From Phyllobacterium lublinensis (GTDB taxonomy: Bacteria > Pseudomonadota > Alphaproteobacteria > Rhizobiales > Rhizobiaceae), in assembly GCF_020164435.1 (NCBI RefSeq), contig NZ_JAIUDQ010000013.1, positions 62,001 to 126,000 on the forward strand: 64,000 bases of DNA. The letters are read 5' to 3'. The notes under the pieces are model-generated. The model saw only the letters and a program-made list of their open reading frames with translations. It searched no databases and was not told where the DNA came from. Shown here in pieces: positions 47,193-56,651 of this stretch; positions within the stretch are counted from its first letter, which is position 1; each line of letters opens with the position of its first letter. Both the position numbers and the translations under genes were made by a program.

Positions 47193-48398
47193 ATGACGGA
47201 CGCAAACGCGCAGCCGCTTTACGACACTTTTGCTCGTGCGGATCTGCGCTTTGAGCGAGGAGAGGGTGTTTGGCTTGTGACGGAGTCGGGCGATCGCTAC
47301 CTTGATTTTGCTGCCGGCATAGCAGTCAATTCGCTCGGCCACGCCCATCCGCATCTCGTGGAGACGTTGAAAAACCAGGCTGAAAAGCTGTGGCATGTCT
47401 CCAATGTTTATGAAATTCCAGGCCAAAGACGACTGGGTCAACGCCTCGTGGACAATACGTTTGCAGACAAGGTGTTCTTCACCAATTCTGGCGCTGAAGC
47501 GCTCGAATGCGCAATCAAGACGGCGCGCCGGTACCATTACGTCAACGGCAACCCTGAACGGTTCCGCATTATCACGTTTGAGGGGGCCTTTCACGGCCGG
47601 ACACTCGCGACGATCGCCGCGGGCGGACAGCCGAAATATCTCGAAGGCTTTGGACCCAAGGTTGAAGGCTTCGACCAGGTTCCTTTCGGCGACAAGCAGG
47701 CGTTGAAAGCAGCGATTGGTCCTGAGACCGCGGCCATACTGATTGAGCCCATCCAGGGTGAGGGCGGGGTACGTTCGGTACCGGATGAGGATCTGCGTGC
47801 ATTGCGCAAGCTCTGCGACGATGAGGGACTATTGTTGATCCTCGACGAGGTCCAGACCGGTGTTGGCCGTACCGGCAAGCTGTTTGCGCATGAATGGTCC
47901 GGAATTCGCCCTGACATTATGGCTGTTGCCAAGGGCATCGGCGGGGGCTTTCCGCTTGGTGCTTGCCTTGCAACGGCAGAGGCGGCCAAGGGGATGACTG
48001 CTGGCGTGCATGGCACGACTTTCGGCGGCAATCCGCTTGCCATGGCCGTCGGCAATGCCGTTCTCGATGTCATTCTGGAAGACGGTTTTCTGGAACATGT
48101 CCAGAAACTTTCCCTGGTCATGAAGCAGGGGCTGGCTTCGATTTCTGATCGCTATCCAGATGTTATTGCCGAAGTGCGAGGCCAGGGTCTCCTCATGGGA
48201 ATAAAGAGTGTCGTCCCGAATACGACAATGGTTCAGGCGCTGCGCGACGAGCAACTGCTGACTGTCAGTGCCGGTGACAATGTGATCCGGTTGCTACCAC
48301 CGTTGGTTGTGACGGAAGCGGAGGCGCGTGACGCTCTCTCCCGGATCGAAACGGCAGCCGAGCGGCTCTCCGTGGCGACCAGACAGAAAAGCGCTTGA
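47193..48398 (+). CDS. argD: Acetylornithine aminotransferase
   Basis: A 401-residue class III PLP aminotransferase. It has [49 protein letters not shown] and the PLP Lys in [14 protein letters not shown] (about 246). It converts N-acetylglutamate semialdehyde to acetylornithine in arginine synthesis, and often also acts on succinyl-diaminopimelate. ATG 47193 starts the conserved protein and has GGAGG 12 bases upstream, a rather long spacing. argF follows 10 bases later. Confidence 0.93.
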   Translation: MTDANAQPLYDTFARADLRFERGEGVWLVTESGDRYLDFAAGIAVNSLGHAHPHLVETLKNQAEKLWHVSNVYEIPGQRRLGQRLVDNTFADKVFFTNSGAEALECAIKTARRYHYVNGNPERFRIITFEGAFHGRTLATIAAGGQPKYLEGFGPKVEGFDQVPFGDKQALKAAIGPETAAILIEPIQGEGGVRSVPDEDLRALRKLCDDEGLLLILDEVQTGVGRTGKLFAHEWSGIRPDIMAVAKGIGGGFPLGACLATAEAAKGMTAGVHGTTFGGNPLAMAVGNAVLDVILEDGFLEHVQKLSLVMKQGLASISDRYPDVIAEVRGQGLLMGIKSVVPNTTMVQALRDEQLLTVSAGDNVIRLLPPLVVTEAEARDALSRIETAAERLSVATRQKSA

Positions 48399-48408
48399 GG
48401 ATTCCGTC

Positions 48409-49347
48409 ATGACAATCAAGCAGGACCTCAGGCACTTCACAGACCTGTCTGCGCTATCCTCGGGGGATCTTCGGACCATTCTCGACGATGCGCGGGCGCG
48501 CAAGACGCGGCTCAAGGCCGGCGCCATCGAAAAACCGTTCGCGGGCAAGGTCCTTGCGATGATTTTCGACAAGCCGTCGACACGTACGCGCGTTTCTTTT
48601 GACGTTGGTATGCGCCAGCTCGGCGGCGAGACCATCATGCTGACTGGTTCGGAAATGCAGCTCGGCCGCAGCGAGACCATCGCCGATACGGCCAAGGTGT
48701 TGTCACGCTATGTCGACATCATAATGATGCGCACAACGACTCATGAGCGCCTGACCGAAATGGCTGAGAATGCGACTGTACCCGTCATCAATGCGCTGAC
48801 CGATGATACGCATCCCTGCCAGATCATGGCTGACATCATGACCTATGAGGAGCATCGCGGACCCGTCAAGGGCAAGACATTCGCGTGGACCGGCGATGGC
48901 AACAATGTTTTGCACTCCCTCGTCGAGGCCGCAGCGCGTTTTGATTTCAATCTGAATATTGCTACCCCGGAAGGCAGTGAACCTGCTGGAAAATATCTCG
49001 AATGGGCCAAAGGTGCCGGTGGCAAGATCAAGTTGACAACCGACCCCGTTGCAGCCGTTAAGGGCGTCGATTGCATTGTGACCGACACGTGGGTGTCAAT
49101 GGGACAGGAGGGCCGTGCACGCGGCCACAACGTCTTCATGCCTTATCAGGTCAATGATGCCTTGATGAGGCACGCGAATCCGGATGCGCTGTTCATGCAC
49201 TGCCTTCCGGCCCATCGTGGTGAGGAAGTCACGGATTCGGTCATTGACGGACCCCACTCTGTCGTCTTCGATGAGGCAGAGAACCGTTTGCACGCCCAAA
49301 AAGCCATACTTGCTTGGTGTCTCGAAGGAGGCCGCTCGAGTGTCTGA
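48409..49347 (+). CDS. argF: Ornithine carbamoyltransferase
   Basis: A 312-residue transferase that makes citrulline from ornithine and carbamoyl phosphate. The carbamoyl phosphate site is [12 protein letters not shown] (about 53-64), with [22 protein letters not shown], and the catalytic [11 protein letters not shown] near the C-terminus. It is in the argD-argF-hslO operon; its stop codon overlaps the start of hslO by eight bases. Confidence 0.94.
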   Translation: MTIKQDLRHFTDLSALSSGDLRTILDDARARKTRLKAGAIEKPFAGKVLAMIFDKPSTRTRVSFDVGMRQLGGETIMLTGSEMQLGRSETIADTAKVLSRYVDIIMMRTTTHERLTEMAENATVPVINALTDDTHPCQIMADIMTYEEHRGPVKGKTFAWTGDGNNVLHSLVEAAARFDFNLNIATPEGSEPAGKYLEWAKGAGGKIKLTTDPVAAVKGVDCIVTDTWVSMGQEGRARGHNVFMPYQVNDALMRHANPDALFMHCLPAHRGEEVTDSVIDGPHSVVFDEAENRLHAQKAILAWCLEGGRSSV

Positions 49348-50344
49348 CATGTCTGAAATGCACCCAGATGAATACATTTTCGCAGGCGACGATGCGGTCG
49401 TCCCGTTTCAGGTCGCCGACCTCGACGCGCGGGGACGCGCTGTTCAACTAGGGCCGGCGCTTGATGACATCCTGAACCGCCATGATTATCCCGAGCCGGT
49501 GGCGAAGTTGCTGGCCGAAGCAATCGTCCTCACAGTGCTCCTTGGAACATCGTTGAAATTTGAGGGAAAGTTTATCTTCCAGTCACAGTCCGACGGTCCT
49601 GTCGACATGCTGGTCGTGGACTTCCGCACCCCGAATTCAGTTCGAGCCTACGCCCGTTACGACGAGGAACATCTGGCGGAATCCATGGCAGAACGCCGGC
49701 TGTCGCAGGAAGAATTGATGGGCAGCGGTACGCTCGCATTGACTGTGGATCAGGGCGAGCACACGCAGCGCTATCAGGGGATCGTTGCCCTTGACGGCTC
49801 CAACCTTGAAGAGATCGCCAAAACCTATTTCCGTCAGTCTGAACAGATACCGACGGATGTGCGGCTTTCGGTTGCCAAGCTGGTCGAGCGTGGCGAAGAT
49901 GGCAAGCCGGTGGAACAATGGCGCGCCGGCGGATTGATCGTCCAGTTTCTGCCTGAATCCGAATTGCGCATACGCCAGCGAGATCTTCCGGCCGGTGACG
50001 CGCCAAACGGCGACGAGGACGATGACGGACTTGTCGAGGATGATGATTGGGCGGAAATAAAGGCGCTCGTCGCAACCATCGAAAGCTCGGAGCTGACCGA
50101 TCCACAGGTGGGCGCCGAACGGTTGCTGTATCGCCTCTTTCATGAAAGGGGCGTCCGCGTTTTCGATGCGGTCACGGTCAACGATGATTGCTCGTGCTCG
50201 CGTGAGAAGATTGCAGGTGTGCTATCCGGCTTCACCGCCGAGGAAATCACGGACAGCATCGAAGACGGCAAGATCAGCGTGACCTGCGAATTCTGCTCGA
50301 CGCAGTATGTGTTCGATCCGTCGGAATTTCTTCCGAAAAACTGA
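49340..50344 (+). CDS. hslO: Redox-regulated chaperone Hsp33
   Basis: A 334-residue cytosolic holdase that unfolds and activates when its zinc site is oxidised. The C-terminal zinc centre has DDCSCSREK and [12 protein letters not shown], giving all four Cys. The N-terminal domain has [17 protein letters not shown]. The GTG at 49340 is preferred because AAGGAGG lies eight bases upstream; the ATG at 49349 is too far from it. An acidic insert ([14 protein letters not shown]) lies in the linker. Overlap with argF implies translational coupling. Confidence 0.92.
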   Translation: MSDMSEMHPDEYIFAGDDAVVPFQVADLDARGRAVQLGPALDDILNRHDYPEPVAKLLAEAIVLTVLLGTSLKFEGKFIFQSQSDGPVDMLVVDFRTPNSVRAYARYDEEHLAESMAERRLSQEELMGSGTLALTVDQGEHTQRYQGIVALDGSNLEEIAKTYFRQSEQIPTDVRLSVAKLVERGEDGKPVEQWRAGGLIVQFLPESELRIRQRDLPAGDAPNGDEDDDGLVEDDDWAEIKALVATIESSELTDPQVGAERLLYRLFHERGVRVFDAVTVNDDCSCSREKIAGVLSGFTAEEITDSIEDGKISVTCEFCSTQYVFDPSEFLPKN

Positions 50345-50376
50345 CGATAGAATGTGGAATGTGTTGAAGGAGCCGG

Positions 50377-50673
50377 TCAGCTTCGCATTGGTGCTGTGAA
50401 TTCGTGGGCAAGCGTGACCACGATCAAAATAACGATAAACGCACATATCATCAGCCAAAGTGGCCAGGATCGGGTCGATTTCTTCGCCAGCAGGCCCACG
50501 ATCAGGCCGGGAACAAGAACGAGGGCGAGCAATTGGCTTATGGCCTCAGCCCCGGTTTTCAAACTCGGCAGGGTGTAGCCAAGAAAAAGCGCCCCTACTG
50601 CCAAGGCAAAAGCGACTGCCGAGCAGGCGAGACCCTTGATGTACGGAGACTGCGTGCGCTCGGCTTCGATCAT
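50377..50673 (-). CDS. Small membrane protein of unknown function
   Basis: 98 residues with three hydrophobic segments (ACSAVAFALAVGALFLGY, LLALVLVPGLIVGLLA, LMICAFIVILIVVTL). No motif is recognised. It starts one base after the apaG stop and is almost certainly co-transcribed with it. Function unknown. Confidence 0.7.
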   Translation of the reverse strand: MIEAERTQSPYIKGLACSAVAFALAVGALFLGYTLPSLKTGAEAISQLLALVLVPGLIVGLLAKKSTRSWPLWLMICAFIVILIVVTLAHEFTAPMRS

Positions 50674-50674
50674 A

Positions 50675-51067
50675 TCAGTTCAATGTCCGCAGCTGGTCAG
50701 GCAGATCGAGCGAGAAGGCAGGAATCTCGATGTCGAAACGTTCTCCCGTTTCGGCCTGCATCGTATAGCGTCCGGTCATGACCCCCGATGTTGTCGTAAG
50801 CGGACAGCCTGAAGAATATTGGAAACTGTCGCCGGGATTGAGAACCGGTTGCTCGCCGATCACACCCGGTCCGCGCACTTCCTCCACATGGCCGTTACCA
50901 TCGGTGATCTTCCAGTAGCGCGCTCGCAGCTGCACTGTTCCTTCGGACTCATTGGCAATCGTGATCCTGTAACCCCACACATAACGGTTTTCTTCCGGGT
51001 TGGATTGCTCCTCCAGATAGAATGGTTCAACAGTTACTTCGATGTCGCGCGTTGTGGCTCTGTACAT
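50675..51067 (-). CDS. apaG: Co2+/Mg2+ efflux-associated protein ApaG
   Basis: 130 residues of a single fibronectin-like ApaG domain: [67 protein letters not shown]. The gene is named for an effect on cobalt tolerance and magnesium efflux in enterobacteria, but its biochemical role is unsettled. First gene of a two-gene unit with the small membrane protein. Confidence 0.93.
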   Translation of the reverse strand: MYRATTRDIEVTVEPFYLEEQSNPEENRYVWGYRITIANESEGTVQLRARYWKITDGNGHVEEVRGPGVIGEQPVLNPGDSFQYSSGCPLTTTSGVMTGRYTMQAETGERFDIEIPAFSLDLPDQLRTLN

Positions 51068-51219
51068 TCTTGCTCTCAGTCTATGTCCCTGATATCGCGA
51101 CTCAAAGCCTGCTCGTCAACCATTCATGCGGACGGTTGGATTTAAATCATTCGTGATCAGGCAATTTACCGTTAGTATAATCGATATTGCCGGCTCAAGA
51201 AAACCAGGCGCCAATATTG

Positions 51220-51555
51220 ATGAAGCTCGAAACATTTGCCGAGATGGCGCTTTCTTTTCCTGAAACTATTCAGGCTAGCCATTTGGGCACCACGGATTTT
51301 CGGGTGAACGGCAAGATCTTTGCGACGCTGCGTCCTGAAAAGCACCGCGGAGTATTGTCGCTTACCCGTGAGGACCAGGCGCTCTTGCGCGAAACGTCGG
51401 CCGACATGTTCGAGCCGGTGCCGGGAAGCTGGGGCGAGAAGGGTTGGACCCTCGTCATTCTGCAAAACGCCGATCCGGAGGCCGTCAGGCATGCGATGGC
51501 TATGGCCTGGAAAAAAGCCGCGCCGAAGTCCCTTTCGGCGCGGCATATGCTCTAG
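51220..51555 (+). CDS. MmcQ/YjbR family protein
   Basis: About 111 residues of the YjbR fold: MKLETFAEMALSFPETIQ, FRVNGKIFATLRPE, LVILQNADPEAVRHAMAMAW. The family has a DNA-binding-like surface and an unknown role. ATG 51220 begins the conserved region; a TTG at 51187 is possible. Its last codons also encode a terminator for the convergent metZ gene. Confidence 0.82.
   Translation: MKLETFAEMALSFPETIQASHLGTTDFRVNGKIFATLRPEKHRGVLSLTREDQALLRETSADMFEPVPGSWGEKGWTLVILQNADPEAVRHAMAMAWKKAAPKSLSARHML
51511..51544 (-). terminator. metZ terminator inside the convergent gene
   Basis: An 11-base-pair stem (GCCGCGCCGAA with its complement, 51517-51544) and a six-base loop; on the minus strand six T follow (51511-51516). 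It lies 31 bases after the metZ stop and entirely within the coding end of the YjbR-family gene. Confidence 0.85.
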
Positions 51556-51574
51556 GGCATTGCCGGTATTGGCT

Positions 51575-52768
51575 TTAGCGTGCCGCCGTCAGCGCAACGT
51601 CCAGATCATCGATCAGGTCATTCACGTCTTCGAGTCCGACCGACAGGCGTAGCAGGCCATCCGAGATGCCTAGCTCGGCCCGCGCCTCATCGGTCAGGTT
51701 CTTGTGCGTCGTCGTGGTCGGATGGGTGATCAGGCTCTTGGAATCGCCAAGATTGTTGGAAATCTGGATAATCTCCAGAGCATTTTCGACCGAGAAGGTT
51801 GCCTTCTTGCCGCCTTTTACCTCGAATGCGATCAAGGTTGAGCCGCCAGTCATTTGCTTGGCGACGATATCGGCTTGCGGATGGTCTGCGCGTCCGGGAT
51901 AGAGAACCTTCGACACCGCCGGATGTTCGGCAAGAAAATCGGCGATCCTTGTCGCGTTTGCGGTTTGCTGCTGCACGCGCACTGCCAGCGTCTCCAGACC
52001 CTTCAGCATCACCCAGGAATTGAACGGGCTGAGGCCCGGGCCGGTATGGCGGAAATATTCGTGGAGATTTTCATCGATCCACTGCTTGTCGGAGAGGATC
52101 ATCCCGCCAAGACAGCGGCCATGGCCGTCAATGTGCTTTGTCGTCGAATAGATGACGATATGTGCGCCGAGCTCCAGTGGTTTCTGGAACAGCGGCGTTG
52201 CGAAAACATTGTCGACAATCAGCTTCGCACCGACGGAATTGGCGACATTTGCCACGGCTGCAATATCGATGACTTCCAAAGTCGGGTTTGTGGGACTTTC
52301 GAGGAACAATACCTTCGTGTTGGGGCGGATGGCGTCCTGCCAGTTTTCAATCCTGGAACCGTCGATCAATGTGAAATCGACGCCATAGCGCGGCAAGAGG
52401 GTCTCGATAATATAGCGGCAGGATCCGAACATAGCGCGCGCAGCGAGGACGTGGTCGCCAGCCCTGACCTGACACAGGATTGCTGCAGCGACCGCAGCCA
52501 TGCCCGACGCGGTCGCCCGTGCGTCTTCGGCGCCTTCCAGAGCACACATCCGCTTTTCGAACATGTCGGTGGTTGGGTTGGCGTAGCGTGAATAGATGAA
52601 ACCCGGCTCTTCGCCCTTGAAGCGCGCCTCCGCCGCTTCCGCACTCGGATAGACAAAGCCCTGCGTCAGGAACAGGGCCTCGGATGTTTCGCCAAAGCCG
52701 GAGCGCAAGGTACCGGCATGAACGAGTTGCGTTGCGGGGCGAAGTTTGCGGGTATCTGCCTTGGTCAT
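51575..52768 (-). CDS. metZ: O-succinylhomoserine sulfhydrylase
   Basis: A 397-residue PLP enzyme of the Cys/Met metabolism family. It has YSRYANPTTDMFEKRM, ATASGMAAVAAAILC, the PLP Lys in YSTTKHIDGHGR (about 206), and SLITHPTTTTH. The combination GRCLGG after the Lys and the SAM-II leader fit MetZ, which makes homocysteine from O-succinylhomoserine and sulfide. ATG 52768 is preceded by GAGAAG. Controlled by the riboswitch at 52846-52905. Confidence 0.92.
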   Translation of the reverse strand: MTKADTRKLRPATQLVHAGTLRSGFGETSEALFLTQGFVYPSAEAAEARFKGEEPGFIYSRYANPTTDMFEKRMCALEGAEDARATASGMAAVAAAILCQVRAGDHVLAARAMFGSCRYIIETLLPRYGVDFTLIDGSRIENWQDAIRPNTKVLFLESPTNPTLEVIDIAAVANVANSVGAKLIVDNVFATPLFQKPLELGAHIVIYSTTKHIDGHGRCLGGMILSDKQWIDENLHEYFRHTGPGLSPFNSWVMLKGLETLAVRVQQQTANATRIADFLAEHPAVSKVLYPGRADHPQADIVAKQMTGGSTLIAFEVKGGKKATFSVENALEIIQISNNLGDSKSLITHPTTTTHKNLTDEARAELGISDGLLRLSVGLEDVNDLIDDLDVALTAAR

Positions 52769-52799
52769 CGTCTTCTCAATCTGCCAGAATCTGGCCAAT

Positions 52800-52848
52800 A
52801 AAAAACCGGCCTTGCGTGAATCGCAAAAAGGCCGGACGAGACCGGGCC
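52800..52848 (-). terminator. Two overlapping terminator-like hairpins after the SAM-II aptamer
   Basis: Hairpin 1 (52848-52830): GGCCCGG with CCGGCC, one bulged C, then five T. Hairpin 2 (52835-52806): CCGGCC with GGCCGG plus an inner TTGCG/CGCAA, then six T. They share CCGGCC (52830-52835), so only one can form at a time. Confidence 0.7.
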
Positions 52849-52905
52849 TCTTTTAGCAAATTATTTAACGTGGCTGCAAGCCGGCCGGCCAAATCACCAC
52901 GGGAT
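52846..52905 (-). ncRNA. SAM-II riboswitch (metA-type aptamer)
   Basis: On the minus strand the leader has CGTGG-TGATTTGG, then GGCTTGCAGCCACG, TTAAATAA and GCTAAAAG. These are the conserved blocks of the SAM-II pseudoknot in order; CGTGG/CCACG is stem P1. SAM-II typically sits before metA, metZ or metX in alphaproteobacteria and lowers expression when SAM is plentiful. Confidence 0.9.
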
Positions 52906-52981
52906 AAAACTGCTTTAATCCTCTTGGCGGCTTGCGTCAATCGGGTGAGTCGCTAAAGCTTTTGTCTCTTAAAGCATAGTC

Positions 52982-53024
52982 GCAATTCGGGATGGAAACC
53001 GGTTTCCACTTTTCCTGGAATTGC
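52982..53024. repeat. Palindromic intergenic repeat, rhizobial type
   Basis: Nested dyads: outer arms GCAATTC (52982) and GAATTGC (53018), inner perfect palindrome GGAAACCGGTTTCC (52994-53007), followed by ACTTTTCC. The wording resembles a short palindrome scattered through rhizobial intergenic DNA. Only this copy is visible here. Confidence 0.5.
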
Positions 53025-53048
53025 TTTGGTTTGGTATCGGCGGACGAC

Positions 53049-54140
53049 ATGGCGAGACGTGAAGCGGGCATTCTGGCAGACAGTGGTATCAGGGCGCTGC
53101 ATGAGGCTGGCGCGTTAAAGACTGCGCGCGATTTTGACGGCGATCAGATTCAACCAGCCAGCCTGGATCTGCGCCTTGGTCCGAAGGCCTATCGGGTCCG
53201 CGCCAGCTTCATGCCCGGGCCCGGAACGCCGGTGATCAGCAAGTTGGACAGGCTCAAGCTGCATGAAATTGATCTCACCGAAGGCGCAGTGCTGGAAACC
53301 GGTTGTGTTTACATTGTCCCCCTGCTGGAAAGCTTGAACCTGCCCGCAGACGTTTCTGCATCCGCCAACCCGAAGAGTTCGACAGGCCGGCTTGATATTT
53401 TCACACGTGTAATCGTCGATGGTGCCCAGGAGTTCGACAAGGTGCCAGCAGGATACCGCGGCCCGCTCTATCTGGAAGTTAGCCCCCGGACATTTCCCAT
53501 TGTAGCGCGGACCGGCTCGCGCCTGTCGCAGATACGTTTCCGTACGGGTCGCGCTCAACTGGAAGAGATCGAACTGACGGCGTTGCACGCCGCTGAAACG
53601 CTCGTCGCATCCGATACACCGAATATTTCAGGTGGCGGCATCGCCCTTTCGATTGACCTGACCGGTGATGCAAACGGCCTCGTCGGCTACCGTGGGAAAC
53701 ACCACACAGGGGTTGTCGATGTCGACAAGCGTGCCGCGCATGATCTCTTCGACTTCTGGGAACCGATTCACGATCGCGGTGCGCGTGAACTGGTACTCGA
53801 TCCCGATGAATTCTATATTCTTGTGTCGCGCGAGGCGGTGCATGTGCCACCGCTCTATGCCGCTGAAATGACGCCCTTCGATCCGCTCGTTGGCGAGTTT
53901 CGCGTTCACTATGCCGGTTTTTTTGATCCCGGCTTCGGCCACACGGCCGCCGGCGGGACCGGCAGTCGCGCGGTGCTTGAAGTGCGCAGCCATGAAGTGC
54001 CGTTCATACTCGAACACGGCCAGATAGTCGGACGCCTCATCTACGAGCATATGCTGGAGCGACCGAATGCGCTTTACGGCATCGATCTCGGTTCCAACTA
54101 CCAGGCCCAGGGCCTGAAACTTTCCAAGCATTTCAGGTGA
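53049..54140 (+). CDS. dcd: dCTP deaminase, double-length rhizobial form
   Basis: 363 residues, about twice the usual 190. The N-terminal half has QPASLDLRLGPKAYRV and ASANPKSSTGRLDIFTRVI, including the catalytic-type Arg/Ser region and LSQIRF. The C-terminal half repeats the fold with ALEVRSHEVPF-like strands (VLEVRSHEVPFILEHGQIVG). It would deaminate dCTP to dUTP for thymidylate synthesis. ATG 53049 starts the conserved part; the longer frame would translate the palindromic repeat upstream. Confidence 0.85.
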   Translation: MARREAGILADSGIRALHEAGALKTARDFDGDQIQPASLDLRLGPKAYRVRASFMPGPGTPVISKLDRLKLHEIDLTEGAVLETGCVYIVPLLESLNLPADVSASANPKSSTGRLDIFTRVIVDGAQEFDKVPAGYRGPLYLEVSPRTFPIVARTGSRLSQIRFRTGRAQLEEIELTALHAAETLVASDTPNISGGGIALSIDLTGDANGLVGYRGKHHTGVVDVDKRAAHDLFDFWEPIHDRGARELVLDPDEFYILVSREAVHVPPLYAAEMTPFDPLVGEFRVHYAGFFDPGFGHTAAGGTGSRAVLEVRSHEVPFILEHGQIVGRLIYEHMLERPNALYGIDLGSNYQAQGLKLSKHFR

Positions 54141-54196
54141 TAGACAAAACCGGTTGACTATCGGGCCCGGCTGCTCTTGATTTGACGTTGTGATTT

Positions 54197-54270
54197 GCGG
54201 GTGTAGTTCAATGGTAGAACGGCAGCTTCCCAAGCTGCATACGAGGGTTCGATTCCCTTCACCCGCTCCA
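54197..54270 (+). tRNA. tRNA-Gly (anticodon CCC)
   Basis: Acceptor arms GCGGGTG/CACCCGC, D arm GTTCAATGGTAGAAC, anticodon loop TTCCCAA between GCAGC and GCTGC, T loop GTTCGATTC, discriminator T and an encoded CCA. The anticodon CCC reads GGG. Confidence 0.95.
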
Positions 54271-54346
54271 CCCACTTCATCCGGCTTGCACCAAACCAGA
54301 TATCGCCATATGTCAAAGGCATTGGCATCGCCAACGTGGAGAAGAC

Positions 54347-54613
54347 ATGTCGGAAGGAATGAATCGATTTTTGGGGGATACCCCCGGACGAGTCCTGGTG
54401 AAGCTCATCGTTGTTTCATTGGTGGTCGGTGTCGTCATGAGTGCATTCGACTGGTCGCCGATGGACATACTCTACGGGTTGGAGAATTTTGTCAGGCGCA
54501 TCTGGAATCTGGGCTTCGGCGCAATTGAACGTTTTGCTGCCTATTTCCTGCTGGGAGCGGTCGTGGTCATCCCTTGCTTCATCATACTGAGGCTGCTGAG
54601 CTACAGACGCTGA
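54347..54613 (+). CDS. DUF6460-type small membrane protein
   Basis: 88 residues with two membrane segments (LVKLIVVSLVVGVVMSAF and FAAYFLLGAVVVIPCFIIL) around the conserved loop WSPMDILYGLENFVRRIWN. This is a rhizobial family with no known role. The gene lies 76 bases after tRNA-Gly. Confidence 0.8.
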   Translation: MSEGMNRFLGDTPGRVLVKLIVVSLVVGVVMSAFDWSPMDILYGLENFVRRIWNLGFGAIERFAAYFLLGAVVVIPCFIILRLLSYRR

Positions 54614-54697
54614 CCATAACGTTGCAGTCGCTCGATCTCGGCCTGAATGGGCCACAATTGCTGAATATCGGCATGTGGTCTCATTCGGAAAGTATCA

Positions 54698-55195
54698 ATG
54701 TCTGAAACGAAATTCCTTCTGTCGCGTCGCAACTTTTTAGGGTTTGCCGCCGTTACCGCGATTTTGCCGGTAGCCGCGTGCCAGACCGCCATGCGTTCGC
54801 CGGGCAAGAGCGCAGGCGCCTCGGCTTCCGCAACGTCGAACGTAGAGGCGATCCGCTCCGCGAGTGGACTCGGCGGCTTGTCGGCCGATCCCACGCTGGA
54901 GGGCGCCGCACTGCAACAGGCTGTTTATATGGCGAGTGCCGGCCGCATGAGCCATACCACGAGTTGGGGCCGCAGTTTCTCATCCCGCGTGCGAGATAAC
55001 GGCATCCACGGTCTAGCTGCTGAGAATATCGCCATGGGCCGGATGGATATGGATGAGCTTTTCGCCCGATGGATGGCCTCGCCGCCGCATCGCCGCAACA
55101 TGCTGGATCCAAAATTTACCCGCTTCGGTCTTGCCTATGCGGAAGCTGCCAATGGCGGTGCCGTGCGGTACTGGGCGCTGGTCCTCGCAAGTTAA
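54698..55195 (+). CDS. CAP-domain lipoprotein with Tat signal
   Basis: 165 residues. The signal SRRNFLGFAAVTAILPVAAC combines a twin-arginine motif with a lipobox, so it should be a lipoprotein anchored outside the cytoplasm. The mature part is a CAP/SCP domain (GLSADPTLEGAALQQAVYMA, GRMSHTT, AAENIAMG, WMASPPHRRNMLDPKFTRFG) with the conserved His and Glu. CAP proteins in bacteria have poorly known roles in the envelope. Confidence 0.88.
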   Translation: MSETKFLLSRRNFLGFAAVTAILPVAACQTAMRSPGKSAGASASATSNVEAIRSASGLGGLSADPTLEGAALQQAVYMASAGRMSHTTSWGRSFSSRVRDNGIHGLAAENIAMGRMDMDELFARWMASPPHRRNMLDPKFTRFGLAYAEAANGGAVRYWALVLAS

Positions 55196-55295
55196 TCGGT
55201 TTGCTTGGTTCGCAACCGCGGATTGCACTGGAAAAGCGCGTGATGCGGTGGCATAGAACATAGACGGCCAGACGGCTAATCTATGGTGCCTCTCC

Positions 55296-56651
55296 ATGAC
55301 GATCGAAGCTTCTACTCCGCTTGGATCAAAGATTGTTCGCCCGTTTGAGGTGACCAATCGTTTGATGCTGGCGATCACAATACCTGTGATGCTGGCATCG
55401 CTCACGACGCCACTGCTTGGGCTCGTGGATACCGCGGTGATCGGTCAGCTTGGTGATGCCCATCTGTTGGGCGGCCTGGCCATCGGCGCGCTGGTGTTCG
55501 ACTTCCTTTTCTCAACGATGAATTTCCTGCGGTCCGGAACGACCGCAATGGTTGCGCAGGCCATGGGCCGCCATGACGATGTGGAACAGCAGGCCGTATT
55601 CTGGCGTGCCATCGGTATCGCCGCGGTAGTGGGCGTGCTGTTCATCGCCGCAACACCGCTGATACTCAGTGCCACGATCGGCTTCATGGATCCCGACAGT
55701 GCCGTGACGAGTGCCATGTCGACGTACGTATCCATCCGTCTTTTGTCGTCGCCAATGGCGCTCGGCAATTTCGTGGTGCTCGGTTTGCTTTTGGGACAGG
55801 GCAAAGCCATGCAGGGCTTGTATCTCCAGCTATTGCTTAATGGCGTGAACGTCGTGATGACGATTTGGCTCGGTTTGGTGATGGACTGGGGCGTAACCGG
55901 TATCGCCTGGGGTACGGTGCTTGGCGAGAGTGTCGCCTTGGTCATCGGTCTGTTCATGATTCACCGGCAGTTCCGCGCTGTCGCCAATCCGACGCAAGCG
56001 CGCATCCTCGACGTGCATGAGATACGCCGCATGTTCACAGTCAACCGCGATATCATGCTCCGCTCTTTCCTGCTGCTGATTGCCTATGCCTATTTTACGC
56101 GGGCTGGAACCCAGGCGGGGGCCGTTACCCTCGCAACCAACGCTGTACTGATGAATTTTCTCCTGATCTCCGGCTATTTGATCGATGGCGTGACCACGGC
56201 AGCCGAACAGATTTCCGGACGCGCCGTCGGAGCGCACTATCGACCGGCATTCGACCGCGGCGTCAAACTGTCGTTCCTGTGGGGAATGGCGCTGGCGATG
56301 GTGATGGCGACATTCTTTTTCGTGTTCGGCAATTCGATCGTTGCCTTCTTGATCAAGTCCAATGAGGTCCAGTCCATGGCGTCCCATTACCTTCCTTGGG
56401 CTGCCATGGCGCCAGTCGCCGGTTTGCTGGCTTTTCATATGGACGGGGTATTCATTGGAGCAACATGGTCGCGCGACATGCGCAACATGATGATCTTGTC
56501 GCTGCTTGGCTATTTTGCTGCCTATTTCATCTTGCCATTCTATTTTGGCAATCACGGCCTATGGCTGGCGCTACACCTGTTCTTAGGGTTGCGTGGTCTT
56601 TCGCTCTTGTCACTTCTGCCAAGCCGGGCGCGGGTGCAATTTGCGGATTAA
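55296..56651 (+). CDS. MATE-family efflux transporter (DinF-like)
   Basis: A 451-residue inner-membrane protein with about 12 helices and MATE signatures: IPVMLASLTTPLLGLVDTAV near the N-terminus, FLRSGTTAMVAQAMG, and DGVTTAAEQISGRAVGAHY in the second half. It exchanges cations for drugs or metabolites. DinF-type members start with the same VDTAVIGQLGDAHLLGGLAIG wording. Its stop overlaps that of the convergent pyrD within the four bases TTAA. Confidence 0.9.
   Translation: MTIEASTPLGSKIVRPFEVTNRLMLAITIPVMLASLTTPLLGLVDTAVIGQLGDAHLLGGLAIGALVFDFLFSTMNFLRSGTTAMVAQAMGRHDDVEQQAVFWRAIGIAAVVGVLFIAATPLILSATIGFMDPDSAVTSAMSTYVSIRLLSSPMALGNFVVLGLLLGQGKAMQGLYLQLLLNGVNVVMTIWLGLVMDWGVTGIAWGTVLGESVALVIGLFMIHRQFRAVANPTQARILDVHEIRRMFTVNRDIMLRSFLLLIAYAYFTRAGTQAGAVTLATNAVLMNFLLISGYLIDGVTTAAEQISGRAVGAHYRPAFDRGVKLSFLWGMALAMVMATFFFVFGNSIVAFLIKSNEVQSMASHYLPWAAMAPVAGLLAFHMDGVFIGATWSRDMRNMMILSLLGYFAAYFILPFYFGNHGLWLALHLFLGLRGLSLLSLLPSRARVQFAD

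Noticed and set aside
54190-54528. Open frame of 112 codons over tRNA-Gly and the DUF6460 gene
   Set aside because: Its first part is the tRNA translated (the familiar MVERQLPKLHTRVRFPSPAP artefact) and the rest is the wrong frame of the real small membrane gene.
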